Shown in pieces: positions 34,329-44,900 of a stretch of 64,000 nucleotides of DNA. The DNA comes from Gerris lacustris (taxonomy: Eukaryota > Arthropoda > Insecta > Hemiptera > Gerridae), in the NCBI GenBank assembly GCA_951217055.1, contig OX578280.1:15353394-15417393 (forward strand), in the 5' to 3' direction. The notes under the pieces are model-generated. The model worked only from the letters and a program-made list of their open reading frames with translations. It had not been told where the DNA came from and did no database searches. Made by a program: the position numbers and the translations under genes. Within the stretch, counting starts at the first letter, position 1; the number at the start of each line of letters is the position of its first letter.

Positions 34329-34800
34329 GAAAAATAGACCCCAGCACCGGGACTTGAACCACGGACCTCCTATATATCCATTACAGGCGCTCTAACCAAC
34401 TGAGCTATACTGGAGAATGATTTTCTCTGTCGATACCAAGTCCCAAATCCAAGCTTTCAATCTTTTCTACAAGTCTAGCAAGCCAATATTCACGGCAATA
34501 ATAGAACTAGACCGAGAATTAACGCTTATAATTATAAAGTAGGTACTCAATTAGTATCTGTACCTATATAGTATATACAATCAATTAGAAATTCAAATTT
34601 TTAAGTTTTAGGTAGTATTCATACTACGGAAAGATTACATTTTAATTTAAACCAAATTATAATTATCATTAACTACGGGAGACATAGAGAGAAAAATAGA
34701 CCCCAGCACCGGGGCTTGAACCACGGGCCTCCTATATATTCGGACAGGCGCTCTAACCAAATTAATGATAATAATTATAATTTGATTTAAATTATTATTT
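34323..34800 (-). repeat. R7 tRNA-like repeat, second copy
   Basis: It has the same order as 32315-32910, with tRNA-like blocks starting at about 34337 and 34699, some 360 bp apart. The second block is cut just after the D arm and joined to AATAATTATAATTTGATTTA, the family end. Confidence 0.8.
34335..34416 (-). tRNA. tRNA-like sequence, anticodon-loop GGA, probably not functional
   Basis: On the minus strand it opens CTCCAGTATAGCTCAGTTGG and closes CCCGGTGCTGGGG, giving a seven-pair acceptor stem that includes G-T pairs. The D arm GCTC..GAGC is intact. The anticodon arm CTGTA-ATGGATA-TATAG again places GGA at the anticodon. The T stem shows the same mismatches as the 32.4-kb copy, so both descend from one tRNA-like module. 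No long variable arm is present. Confidence 0.5.
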
Positions 34801-35160
34801 AAATAATTCCCAATTTCTTTAATCTATTGTCCTCTTGTCAATCATTTTGACACCTGTAAAGAACATTTTTATTTTCTATAATTCCCAATTTGTTTAATCT
34901 ATTGTCCTCTTGTCAATTCATTTGACACTTGTAAAGAAAACTATTATTTTTATTAATTCTCTATTTATTTAATCTATTGTCCTCTTGTCAATTCATTTGA
35001 CACTTGTAAAGAAAACTATTATTTTCATTAATTCTCTATTTATTTAATCTATTGTCCTCTTGTCAATTCATTTGACACTTGTTAAGAAAACTATTATTTT
35101 TATTAATTCTCTATTTATTTAATCTATTGTCCTTTTGTCAATCCTTTTGACACCTCTGAA
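34801..35160. repeat. Tandem repeat, 75-bp unit, about 5 copies
   Basis: AATCTATTGTCCTCTTGTCA recurs at 34821, 34896, 34971, 35046 and (one base changed) 35121, exactly 75 bp apart. Confidence 0.95.
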
Positions 35161-35174
35161 TTTTTATTTCCCAC

Positions 35175-35555
35175 CTCCTAGGAAATACATAAGCTGTGAA
35201 AGTATAAATTTTCTACGTAGTTGGAAATACATCAACTGCGAAAGTTTCATTTTCTAGTCGGAAATACATAAACTGTGAAAGTTTCAATTTTCTAATCGGA
35301 AATACATAAACTGTGAAAGTTTCAATTTTCTAGTCGCAAATACACAAACTGTGAAAGTTACAGTTTTCTAGGTAGTCGAAAATATATAAATTTTGAAAGT
35401 TTTAGTTTTTTTAAATAATCGAAAATATATAAACTGTGAAAGTTTTATTTATTTAGGTAGTCGGAAATATATGAACTATGAAACATTCAGTTTTTTAGTT
35501 TGTCGGAGATACTATGAAAGTTTTAATTTTCTAGGCAGACGGAGGGTTAAAAATA
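35175..35555. repeat. Tandem repeat, 37-42-bp unit, about 9 copies
   Basis: Diverged units share GGAAATACATAAACTGTGAA and a TTTTCTAGTC spacer, with starts near 35183, 35223, 35260, 35298, 35336, 35378, 35419, 35462 and 35502. It abuts the 75-bp array but is unrelated in sequence. Confidence 0.85.
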
Positions 35556-35610
35556 GATTAGAAAATTTGTACTTCACAAACAAGGGAAGGTCCCCCCCCC
35601 CCCCCCCCCA

Positions 35611-35689
35611 CTTTATTTGGTATTGGGTTTAAACCATACAACCATAATTGTCTTAAGTGTTAACAATATTAAATTTAAATTTCTCCTTT
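35611..35689 (-). other. Likely 3' UTR of the LINE remnant
   Basis: It follows the LINE tail on the minus strand and ends in AATAAAGT beside the C18 run at 35592-35609. Confidence 0.35.
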
Positions 35690-36545
35690 CTTCCAAAATG
35701 CAGATAATTCTTCGTATACTCTTAAATTTTTGCTCCTGAGGAGAGATTTGTAGTCCACGGGTCTCGCTATGCTTTTTGGTATGTTGTCGAAAAGTAGTTT
35801 TCTATTATTCTCAATTTTTTACACTTCATAATAATGTACTCCAGGTCTCCCTACTCGTTACACGTTTGACAGTGATTGGTCTCTGCCCTTTTGATCATGT
35901 GTACATATTTGGGACAGATTCCGTGGTTACCCCTCAAACGATTGATTGTGGTTATAAATTCTTTATTAAGTTGATTGACATACCATGGTTTAGAGCCAAT
36001 ATCATTTTCAACTGAGCAATACCAGTGTGCTTTAGCGTTGTTTTCTACCTCTTCTTTCCGCACATTTTCTATGGTCTTCTTTGCACTCGGCATCGCGTCG
36101 TTGGAAGTGATTTTCATCTCCAAACAAATTGATTCCTCATCAGCTTCACCTCTCTCGCCAGGGTGTCTGCCATTTCATTTTGAATTATTCCAATATGACC
36201 ATTGAGCCAGAGCCACAGACAAATGTTACTTTTTTCCTTATAGTAGCGATGTCGTGGTTTATTTTTATTATCTCATGGAATAGGTAGTTATTGGGATTAC
36301 AATATTTTTGTTGCTCTCCAGCGCATTTATGGTACTTTGACTGTCCGTGAACATAGCATATGACCTGGTGCTATTGTCATCGTCATTTTTGATCGAATTT
36401 AGTAGCTTGTAAGACGACTATCATTTCCGCAGAATATGTCGAGTGTTTGTAGTCAATTTCATAAGCGTACTTTTCTTCTGTGCTATAATTAACATAGGAC
36501 AAGTGAAGTTTAAAGCGTGTGTAAAAGGCATTACATCCATGTAAC
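35690..36545 (-). pseudogene. I/Jockey-type LINE, RNase H and C-terminal end (broken)
   Basis: This is the 3' end of a non-LTR retrotransposon ORF2, read on the minus strand with several frameshifts and stops. In order it gives NAFYTRFKLHLSY and HSTYSAEMIVVLQATK (first RNase H acidic region), YAMFTDSQSTINALES (TDSQ motif), and WLNGHIGIIQNEMADTLARE (the H..GI..NE.AD.LA motif). It then gives TTINRLRGNHGICPK and the Cys-rich tail HCQTCNE..GDLEY..MKC, in which a tyrosine stands where the histidine of the CCHC is expected. Reverse transcriptase and endonuclease parts are absent, so this is a 5'-truncated copy, normal for LINEs. The RNase H plus CCHC tail points to the I/Jockey group, but the exact clade is not resolvable. 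Confidence 0.8.
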
Positions 36546-37160
36546 GTTTTTTAAAATGCATCACGCAGAACAATGCCAAAACTATAAACTATATAATTGA
36601 TCAAATGTAAAATAAAATCAACAGTTTTAACGTCTCATTAAACGTTGTCTAGTTTTTTTTTATTAGCTACCTTTAGTTAAGGTAGTATTCATATTATCCA
36701 TATGTCTAATAATTGTTTTCGATTAGTCCTACAATTGTTTTATCAAATAACGTTCTTATTAAAAAAGTTAGACGTTGTTATAGTTACTTTTTACATAGGA
36801 CTTTAATGGTATTTAAAAGCAAAATGTTTATGGAATAACAAGCCAAGTAGCCTTATGCTGTGCGTTTTAAGGTAATAACAATAAAGGTTACTGCGTCCAT
36901 CAGCTGAAAAGTTAATTAAAGACAGCCTACTTACGATGAAGAAGAGTTGACATGCGCATTGTTATATCTGAAAGAAGTAGTTAGAAGTGATCATTAACCT
37001 TATGTATTAAATACTTCATGACTTCGACATCAGCAGCAACAAAGCTTGTTTTTCTTAATCCTAATATTCCTTCCTAACATTTTTCTCCTAATTACGAGGA
37101 AAGTTAAAAAAAAAACTCATAAAAATGAAACGAACAAATCAAATACTACACTAGTTGTGG
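36546..37160. other. AT-rich stretch, nothing recognised
   Basis: No feature can be supported. Confidence 0.4.
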
Positions 37161-37428
37161 CAGCAAATCCAGCACTCCTAGTAGTGGTAGCAAATCCAGC
37201 ACTCCTAGTAGTGGCAGCATATCCAGCACTACTAGTAGCGGCAGCACTACCAGTAGTGCTGGATTTGCATTTAATATAAATTTATAATTTATAAATTATT
37301 TTTTATTATATTATATATATTATATTATATTATTATATTATATTATTATATGATATTATTATATTATATTATAAATTAATTTATAATTTATAAATGTAAT
37401 ATAACTCCTAGTAGTGGTAGCAAAAGAG
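37161..37428. repeat. 27-bp tandem repeat and AT satellite
   Basis: About 3.5 units of CAAATCCAGCACTCCTAGTA type lie at 37161-37262 and end in an inverted AGTGCTGGATTT. TTATATTATA-type low-complexity DNA lies at 37290-37400, followed by a last CTCCTAGTAGTGGTAGCAAA. Confidence 0.85.
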
Positions 37429-37535
37429 AGACAGTATATAAACCTTTTAATTTAAAAAAAAATATATAAATAAAACAGATCGCAAAAAATATATATATAT
37501 ATATAATTAGGTATACTTTAAAAAAACTTTTTAGG

Positions 37536-38344
37536 GTTTCGTTGGTAAAACCAAAAAAGAAACCCTTATAGTTTCGTTCCTTTGTCTGTCTGCCTGTCAC
37601 TCTGTACGGTTCTAATAACTTTTGAATCAGCAGAGATTAAAACATGAAACTTTGCAGTATTAAAGATCGTTTTGACGCGCACACAGGAAAACTATAGCGA
37701 ACTTAAAATTATCAGCTGTTCAAATTCAAAATAACGGATAATTTATGTCACGGGATTTTTTTTTTTTTTTAATTTTGAGTGCTGTATTAAATGAAAGGCA
37801 TTGTGAAATTAAATATATTATAACACTTGTGGATAGTGTTTGATTTGAAATCAAATCCTCCCACCTCTAAAACTATACCTATTTCTCTTGTTACTAAAAA
37901 TATTTAAAAAAAATATGCTAAATGTGAGGTCTGCTGGGCCATAGAAAAAATAAGAGTAGTAATTTGATCTGATTGGCTAAAGATTCAAAATTGCGGATAA
38001 TTCATGTTACGAAGTTTATAAAAAAAAAAAATTAAATGGGGTATCAAATGAAAAGAGTAGATTACAAATACATAAACACATTTTATTTCTTATTGATTTA
38101 GAAGTCAAAATATACCAAAAAAATCCCCCCCCCCAAACTACCCTATAACGGCTATTGCTAAATTATTAAAATAATTCACGCTAAATACCTTATGGTAGGC
38201 TGATAAAAATTTAATTTATCTTCTCGCTATAACCAATAAAAACTTGTGACCCCTCTGGGATCGAACCAAGAACCCCTTCTTCTAGTAACACAATTCTGCG
38301 GCTAAAAAACTGGTTAAAAAACTGTGCTTACCCTGCGATGCGTA
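37536..38344. repeat. Probable dispersed element with a tRNA-like segment
   Basis: It begins TTAGGGTTTCGTTGGTAAAA, then AAGAAACCCTTATAGTTTCG, and a CTGTCTGTCTGCCTGTC tract. I associate this layout with arthropod dispersed repeats, from memory. On the minus strand, CTTGGTTCGATCCCAGAGGG at about 38255 is T-arm-like, but no full tRNA folds. Confidence 0.35.
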
Positions 38345-38830
38345 TGTCAATAATAAACAGGTCAAGTGTGAGATAGTCAGCACACAGTGAGGGTCCGTAG
38401 GCCACACTGTATAACATATAGTGTTTAACTGTAAAGTGTATAAACAGTGTTTTTTTAAAATGCTAAAAAGCTTACTTTGAACTATCCGAAGGGTCTGATA
38501 TTCTCAAAACACACTCTGATAAAGTATTTAAGTTCAGGAATTTTTTCAGTTTTTTGCACTTTACATAAGCGAGATAGAGGGGGGGGGGGGACACGTTTCA
38601 CACCCACTTCAAACTTGCCCCTTAAGTTTTTTTACCCTAATTTTTTTGAAAAATATTTTTTTTAAGTCGCTATATTTTTAAAATATGTGGGTAGGTACAA
38701 GACATATACATGCCAAATTTCAAAGTGATCGGAAGAAAGGTATAACCGTGAGAGCAGGCGACCGGACGGACGGACAGACACACGCAGGAAAATATATGGC
38801 GTCCTTGGTTTTGCCTACGGTCGTTTCTAG
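38345..38830 (-). repeat. R8 repeat, inverted copy
   Basis: This is the reverse complement of most of 23919-24633, with AGGGTCCGTAGGCC at about 38391. A large internal deletion relative to the other copy removes part of the middle. A G12 run lies at 38579-38590. Confidence 0.75.
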
Positions 38831-39651
38831 GGTGTTATGCCGCCCTAGGCGAAAATTAAAAAAAATCCCCCCCCCCCCCTCTAGATACAAAAGAACTTGT
38901 ATTAACATATATCCCATCAAATATTAAATATGGACTGTTATATTTTATTTCATTTCAAATATTTCTTATAACTTTAGTGGTATTGTAGGTTCTTTCATTT
39001 AACTTTCTTTGGTTGTTTAGAACCTTCCTAACCTTTATTTTAGGAAAAGTCTTTAATAAAATCTCTAATGTCCAGCTTGTAAGACATGTATTTTTCTAAT
39101 AAATATTGGCTAGTCTCACATATTGACTCTTGGAACTGCGCAGAAAGGTTTCTATTAATTTGAGTTTCTCATAAAAACAAACTTTTCATGTCACTTGCTC
39201 TGGCCCATTTATAAACAAAATAGTTGTTGATTTGTCTCCACTTGAGTTTATTTAGTCAAAGTAAACACACTTGACACATTTAGTCAAGTAATTGTTCGGT
39301 ATATGCTTTTGAAAACAATAAAATTTTTCCTATATTCATTTTCTTCTCTCCTAATTTGCTCGATTTTTTTGATTTTTTAAATGAACATGTATTTTTCCCC
39401 CTTCCTATTGCCGCCTTAGGCGGCCTCGCAGTCTTGCCTATTAGTAGAAATGTACTGTATACTGTGGCTGTAAAAAGGCATTTCTTACTTTTTAGCCCAA
39501 GTTTTAAAATAAAATGGTAGTGCGTGAAGTCTCACTTAAAAAGGGTTTCGCTGGTATTGTGAACGAAAACATTCCACGATATGTTATCTATACATTAATA
39601 GACTACACATTATGATATTGACTGCATTGGATTGATGAAGAACAATGTTAT
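38831..39651. other. AT-rich stretch, nothing recognised
   Basis: A C13 run lies at 38867-38879. A fragment GAAGTCTCACTTAAAAAGGG at about 39528 is shared with about 6431. No gene is seen. Confidence 0.4.
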
Positions 39652-40377
39652 TTTTTACTACGTTTTTATTAGCTTGCTTTCTTTTTTTTTTTTTTTTTTT
39701 TTTTCTTTTGGGTTTTAGTCCCGATCAACTGCCAGGGTTATTATAGCTTGCTTTCTTGTTTGTTTGTTTGTTTGTTTGTCCGGTACAAATCTGGCAATCG
39801 AGTTCTACCTAACTTCCCAAATAGCTAGACATTTGAAACTTTTAGCATAGCTCAGAACACGATGATAAGGAAAAAATCCGCAAGTTATTTTATTTGTTTT
39901 GACATATTATAGGATATGCAATACTATTATATAATATATAATAAAAGATTGCAAATACTATGGGGTATTTGCAATCTTCATTTTGACGGGTCTCAAATTT
40001 GTGATAGATAAACATTGAATGACAGCAAAACAGGAAATATCGATTATATTATTTCAAATATATCGATGGCACGCTTTAGATTTGGTGTTGGGGAGATCCG
40101 TTGTACAAAGATTTGTCCTTTTATAGGTTTAAGATCAGCTCTCTAGATGGTTGTCATTTATCTGAAGTTAATAAAATCGTAACCGTAACTATTTTTTTTC
40201 ACTAACATTATATTATCAACATTGCATAAGATTCAACAGAAAATTTAAAAACGTAGTATGTATATAAAAAGTTCTTTTTATCTTGTAATTTTATATTTTC
40301 ATTTAAATTTGCAACTTTATAGGTATACTGCTTTCCATATGAAAATATGAATGGTATCAGACAATATACTGATTCAA
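39652..40377 (-). mobile_element. R5 repeat, inverted copy
   Basis: The ends are TTTACTACGTTTTTATTAGC and AAAAACGTAGTATGTATATA, the complement of the 13005-13810 copy, followed by the shared extension to GATTCAA. It is interrupted by the small retroposon at 39684-39744. Confidence 0.75.
39684..39744 (-). mobile_element. 61-bp truncated retroposon insertion
   Basis: A T-rich tail (poly(A) on the minus strand) precedes GGGTTTTAGTCCCGATCAAC and TGCCAGGGTTATTAT. AGCTTGCTTTCTT lies on both sides (39671-39683 and 39745-39757) as a 13-bp target duplication. Other R5 copies have this target only once. It was made by target-primed reverse transcription of the same source as 29752-29822 and is heavily 5'-truncated. 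Confidence 0.85.
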
Positions 40378-40705
40378 GTTTGTTTGTTTGTCCAGTACAA
40401 ATCTTGCAATCGATTTTTAACTAACTTCCCGAGTGGCTAGACATTTGAAACTTTTAGAATAGCTCAGAACACGATGACAATCCATTATTTTAATACTTTC
40501 AGCAGAATTTAATTCGTTTTCAGCCAATTTTGCTGTAGGAAAATTTGTTCGGAAAAAATCCGCAAGTTATTTTATTTGTTTGACATATCTCATATTTACG
40601 ATATTCATTTTGACGTGTTTCAAATTTATGATTTATGACAGAAAATTTAAAAATGTAGTATATAAAAAGTTCTTTTTATCTTGTAATTTATTTATAATTT
40701 AAATT
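40378..40705 (-). repeat. R5 repeat, internally deleted copy
   Basis: It has the same orientation as 39652-40377 and lies directly after it. It keeps GTCCAGTACAAATCTTGCAA, CGGAAAAAATCCGCAAGTTA and AAAAATGTAGTATATAAAAA but lacks the CAACGGATCTCC region. Confidence 0.7.
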
Positions 40706-41715
40706 AACTGATATAAAACAAAAATATTAATATCAAACTCAGTTAACAATGATTTTTTAAAAGGTCGGCAAATATTATTTGAGGACATATGAGCATCATA
40801 CTTATTGAATATGCAATATGCTAGAGCACGAAGGGTTTACTCATGTTACAATATCAAAGGATGGTTTTGATCCTGATAAGGGATCAAATCTGTTTTGATC
40901 TAATGATAAGGAATACGGAAACGGCTCTAAGCTTGTTAGTTCAGTGTCAGGTGGGAAAGTAAGAGATGAGAGGAAAACCTAAGCCCTTTTAGAGAAAGGG
41001 TTAATATAGGCTGTGGAATATGAAGGGATGGAGGCTCAACGTTTTCAGGATTAGAGAACCCAACGGTCCTTTTCAGGACAAGCATTTTACTCTAGACTCT
41101 AGAACCATACTGGGGATTTATCTGAAAAACATCTCTACAAAAGTACAAGAGAAACCAAGCCATCTTGTAAATACAAGCGGTGCAATTAGTACCACTTTAT
41201 TAGAAAATATACTTTTCCTACAGTTGGCCGATAAAGTGGCTGTTATCGCACTCAAAATAGTACGCAAACAGCAGATTCCTCCACTTACTACTTTACAGCA
41301 CTCATTCTACTTTACCGTACTCCAGTGTTCCAACTTACGAACATTAATAACTTAAATCTAAACAAAATTTAAATAATCCAAATTATAATAATAATAACAA
41401 TGACAACTAATGATTATTTTTAACTAACTACATGATTTAAACACTATATATCAAATATAAAAAAGTAAAGATAGACAATCTAAAAAAAAAGAATAAAATG
41501 TGGTGAGTAAAAGTGTTATGATGAAAAATAATAACAGTGTTTGATCAGGGTTTGAAAAAAAAAAGCAACACTGGCTTTAAACAGAACAGCTGGTTTAGTT
41601 AATATTGCTAAACCTTTTACATGTTGATAACACTATTATTTTATATTTTATTTAAAGATTAAAAACTAACTGTAGGAAAAATTTAATGAGCAACTCGAGC
41701 TTAAAGTGTCTTTAC
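40706..41715. other. AT-rich stretch; a 111-codon frame of unknown status
   Basis: A plus-strand frame at 41020-41355 opens MKGWRLNVFRIREP and has unremarkable composition. It matches no family I recognise and shows no start context or neighbours that would support it. Nothing else is seen. Confidence 0.25.
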
Positions 41716-41780
41716 TGCACTCGAGAGAAACCTTTCCACTCTCGCCTGCGGCTCGTGCGTAAATATTTCTCTCGAGTGCA
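41716..41780. other. Inverted repeat beside the mag target site
   Basis: TGCACTCGAGAGAAA (41716-41730) and its exact complement (41766-41780) flank a 35-bp GC-rich spacer. The mag element inserted 10 bp to the right. Confidence 0.85.
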
Positions 41781-41790
41781 GCAATGTGCC

Positions 41791-41912
41791 TGTCATAAAT
41801 ATATATTTGGCACGACACTGACATGCAGAGTGTCAGACAATGATTGACACACTATATTTATTTATTATAATTGATTCTTGTTCTTGAGTATTAAAATCAC
41901 TACTTTATTACA
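41791..41912 (+). repeat. 5' LTR of the mag element
   Basis: It begins TGTCATAAAT and ends CTTTATTACA, with TGT...ACA ends. Internal short inverted pairs CTGACA/TGTCAG and GTGTCA/TGACAC could form small stems. A TATATTTA at about 41863 is a possible TATA element, inferred by position only. Confidence 0.95.
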
Positions 41913-41915
41913 TTT

Positions 41916-41933
41916 TGGCGACGAGGATGGGAT
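41916..41933 (+). promoter_or_regulatory. Primer-binding site, tRNA-Ser(GCT)
   Basis: TGGCGACGAGGATGGGAT starts three bases after the 5' LTR. It is complementary to the 3' end of insect tRNA-Ser(GCT) including CCA, recalled from the known tRNA sequence. Minus-strand DNA synthesis would start here. Confidence 0.85.
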
Positions 41934-41992
41934 ACTTATATATTATATGAACTACTGGAAGATAGGTTATAATATAAATAGTAAAGGCCAGG

Positions 41993-44900
41993 ATGTCAAG
42001 GAGAAACAGACAAAACTTTCAAGATCAAGATGAAAATAATCTACAAAATCATCAAGTAAATGATGACTCGAGAAGATCTCTTAGATCTTTTAAATTCGAT
42101 CCTTTTGACAACGAAACTGAAATTTGGCGGTATTATATTCAACGATTTGAAAACGAATTAAAATTGTACAATATTAACGACGATGACAGTAAACGCACTT
42201 TACTACTCGCTAAAGTGGGACCACAACATTTCAAAATTTTAATTGATCATTTTTTTCCGGAGGAAATTGCAGTCATCCCATATAATAGAATTAAGGAGAC
42301 TTTAAACACGTATTATAACAGAAAAACATGCATTTTAGCAGAAAGGGTTATGTTTTTAAGGAGAACTAGAAAAGAAGAAGAAACAGTGACACAATATGTG
42401 ACAGCTTTACGAAGTCAGGCTACTCAATGTGAATTCAACCGATCACTCGACGAAAGACTAAGGGATCAACTCGTGTTAGGAATAGAAAACGAAAAGTGGC
42501 AACAAGAACTAATTAGACAACACCCGTCTAATGAAACGACACTTTCCCAAGTACTTACTACAGCTATTACTTTAGAACAATCAACAAATCACCAAAAACT
42601 TTTAAAAATTAATTCAGACACAATAGACTTACCAATTAGAAATTTACGAAACCAACATACATCTAAGACTTCGCAGACAAAAATTGTTCCTAAAGAGGCA
42701 CGGAATTCAAGGAATACGTCAAATATTAAGCTTAAACTGGTTAAGGGTGTTCATTGTCTCAAATGCACTTACAAACAACATACTGGTGGAGAACACTGTC
42801 CAGCTCGAGAAATAATTTGTTTCGCTTGCAACAAAACTGGACATTTCGCAAAGGCGTGTATTGCTACAGGGAGAGCAGAAATAGTTTCAAAACATTTGCA
42901 AGCAAGACGTGTAACAGAACGGGAAAGTCAAAGGTCATCAGAGGAATCAGAAACAGAAATAGCTGAAGTGAGTCGAAATAAGAAAGGTACAAAAGCTTTA
43001 TTAAAAGTAAAAATTAATGATAAGGATATAGAGATGTTGTATGACCCGGGAGCGTCAAAGTCAGTTATAAGTAAGGAAACCTGGAAATCAATAGGAAAAC
43101 CTAAAATATCTCCAATAAATGACTCATTACAAGCGTACACTGGCGTACATATTGAGACTCTTGGAAAATGCATGGTAGATGTTGAATTAGATAAAAACAC
43201 TAAGACGTTACCATTATTTGTCATAAAAGAAAAGGACTACTCACTATTTGGTTTAGACTGGACACTAGCGTTTAACTTACCGTTACCGAAGGGAATCAAA
43301 ATATGTACCTTATCGTCAAACAAAGACAACATTCGGAACAAATTAATGGAATGTCGTAACAAACACAAAAACTTATTTGAGGAGGGGACGGGTACTGTTC
43401 GACGATTTAAGGCTGAAATTCACTTGACAGATAAAGCAGTCCCAAAAATATTTCGACCAAGACCGGTCCCATTTGCGATGAAACCTGCAATAGAAGATGA
43501 ATTGTCTAGGTTAGTGAAAGAAGGAGTAATAGAAAAACTAGATCCCTCTAAGACACCTATTGAATGGGCTTCTCCGATTGTAGTGGCAATGAAACCAACC
43601 GGGAAAGTTAGAATCTGCGCTGATTTCAAAGTGTCCATCAACAAGTATATCACGACCGACAGACACCCACTGCCACGTTTTGAAGAGATCATGGCCAAAC
43701 TTAGTGGAGGTAAACAGTTCACAACCATCGATCTTAAAGATGCTTACTTACAAGTTGTTGTAAGAGAAGACTGTAAAAAGTATTTTGTTATTTCTACACA
43801 CAAGGGTTTCTTCGTCTATAACAAGCTCCCTTTTGGGGTATCTTCAGCCCCAGCTATATTTCAGCGTATAATGGACCATATTCTTGGAGATATAGATATG
43901 GTAGCTTGTTATTTAGATGATATAATCATAACAGGGAAAAATAAACAGGAACACATGACTAATATTGAGGAAGTTCTATCAAGGTTACAAGAAGCGGGCT
44001 TTAAGGTACACGAGAACAAATGCAAATGGATGGAAGACACAGTTACATATCTCGGACACAGAGTAGATAAAAATGGCATATACCCAACAGATGATAAGTT
44101 ACACGCAATACAGAATATGCCAACACCAAAGAATACAAGTGAATTACGAGCTTTTCTGGGATCTATAAATTACTACAGCAGATTTATTAAACACTTACAA
44201 TCTCAATGTGCTAGTCTACATCGACTTATCAAGAAAGGGGCAAAATGGGATTGGAATGAGGCGGACGATGCAACAATAGAAAATATAAAAAAAACATTAA
44301 GTTCAAACACAGCATTAATACATTTTAATGAAGATCTACCAATAGTGGTCACAGCAGATGCCAGTGATGTGGGGTTGGGGGCAGTACTATTCCACGAATT
44401 CCCAGACAAGACCTTACGCCCTATAGCGTATGCTTCAAGGTCACTCAAAAACTCGGAAAAAAAATATTCAACCATTGACAAAGAAGCACTGGCAATCATC
44501 TTTGCAACAAATAAATTTCATCAATACATTTTTGGAAGACACTTTACCTTGAAAACAGACCACAAGCCACTAGAGCGGATAATGGGAGAAAATTGCGAGT
44601 TACCTAGGATGGCAGCAAATAGGTTAAGCCGTTGGGCAATACATCTCTCAAATTATGATTACACACTTAGGTATCAACCAGGAACGAACAATGCTCCCGC
44701 TGATGCATTGTCTAGATTACCAGTTTCTACGAATTTCGGCGAAGAAGTTGAAGAGTTAGGTTCGATAAATCAATGTCAGTTACAACACTTACGGTTAGGA
44801 GAGATAAACGTTTCACGAAGGGAGTTAAAACAGGCCACTTTAGGGGATAAAATATTAAATAAAGTTGTTTCTTTTATTGAACAGGGCTGGCCCGATAAAG

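Noticed and set aside
34141..34362. 73-residue frame with a long Ile-Tyr run
   Set aside because: It is a translation of the (AT)n microsatellite.
41020..41355. 111-residue plus-strand frame as a gene
   Set aside because: It shows no recognisable domain, no codon or composition shift and no supporting neighbours, so it is noted only within the stretch description.
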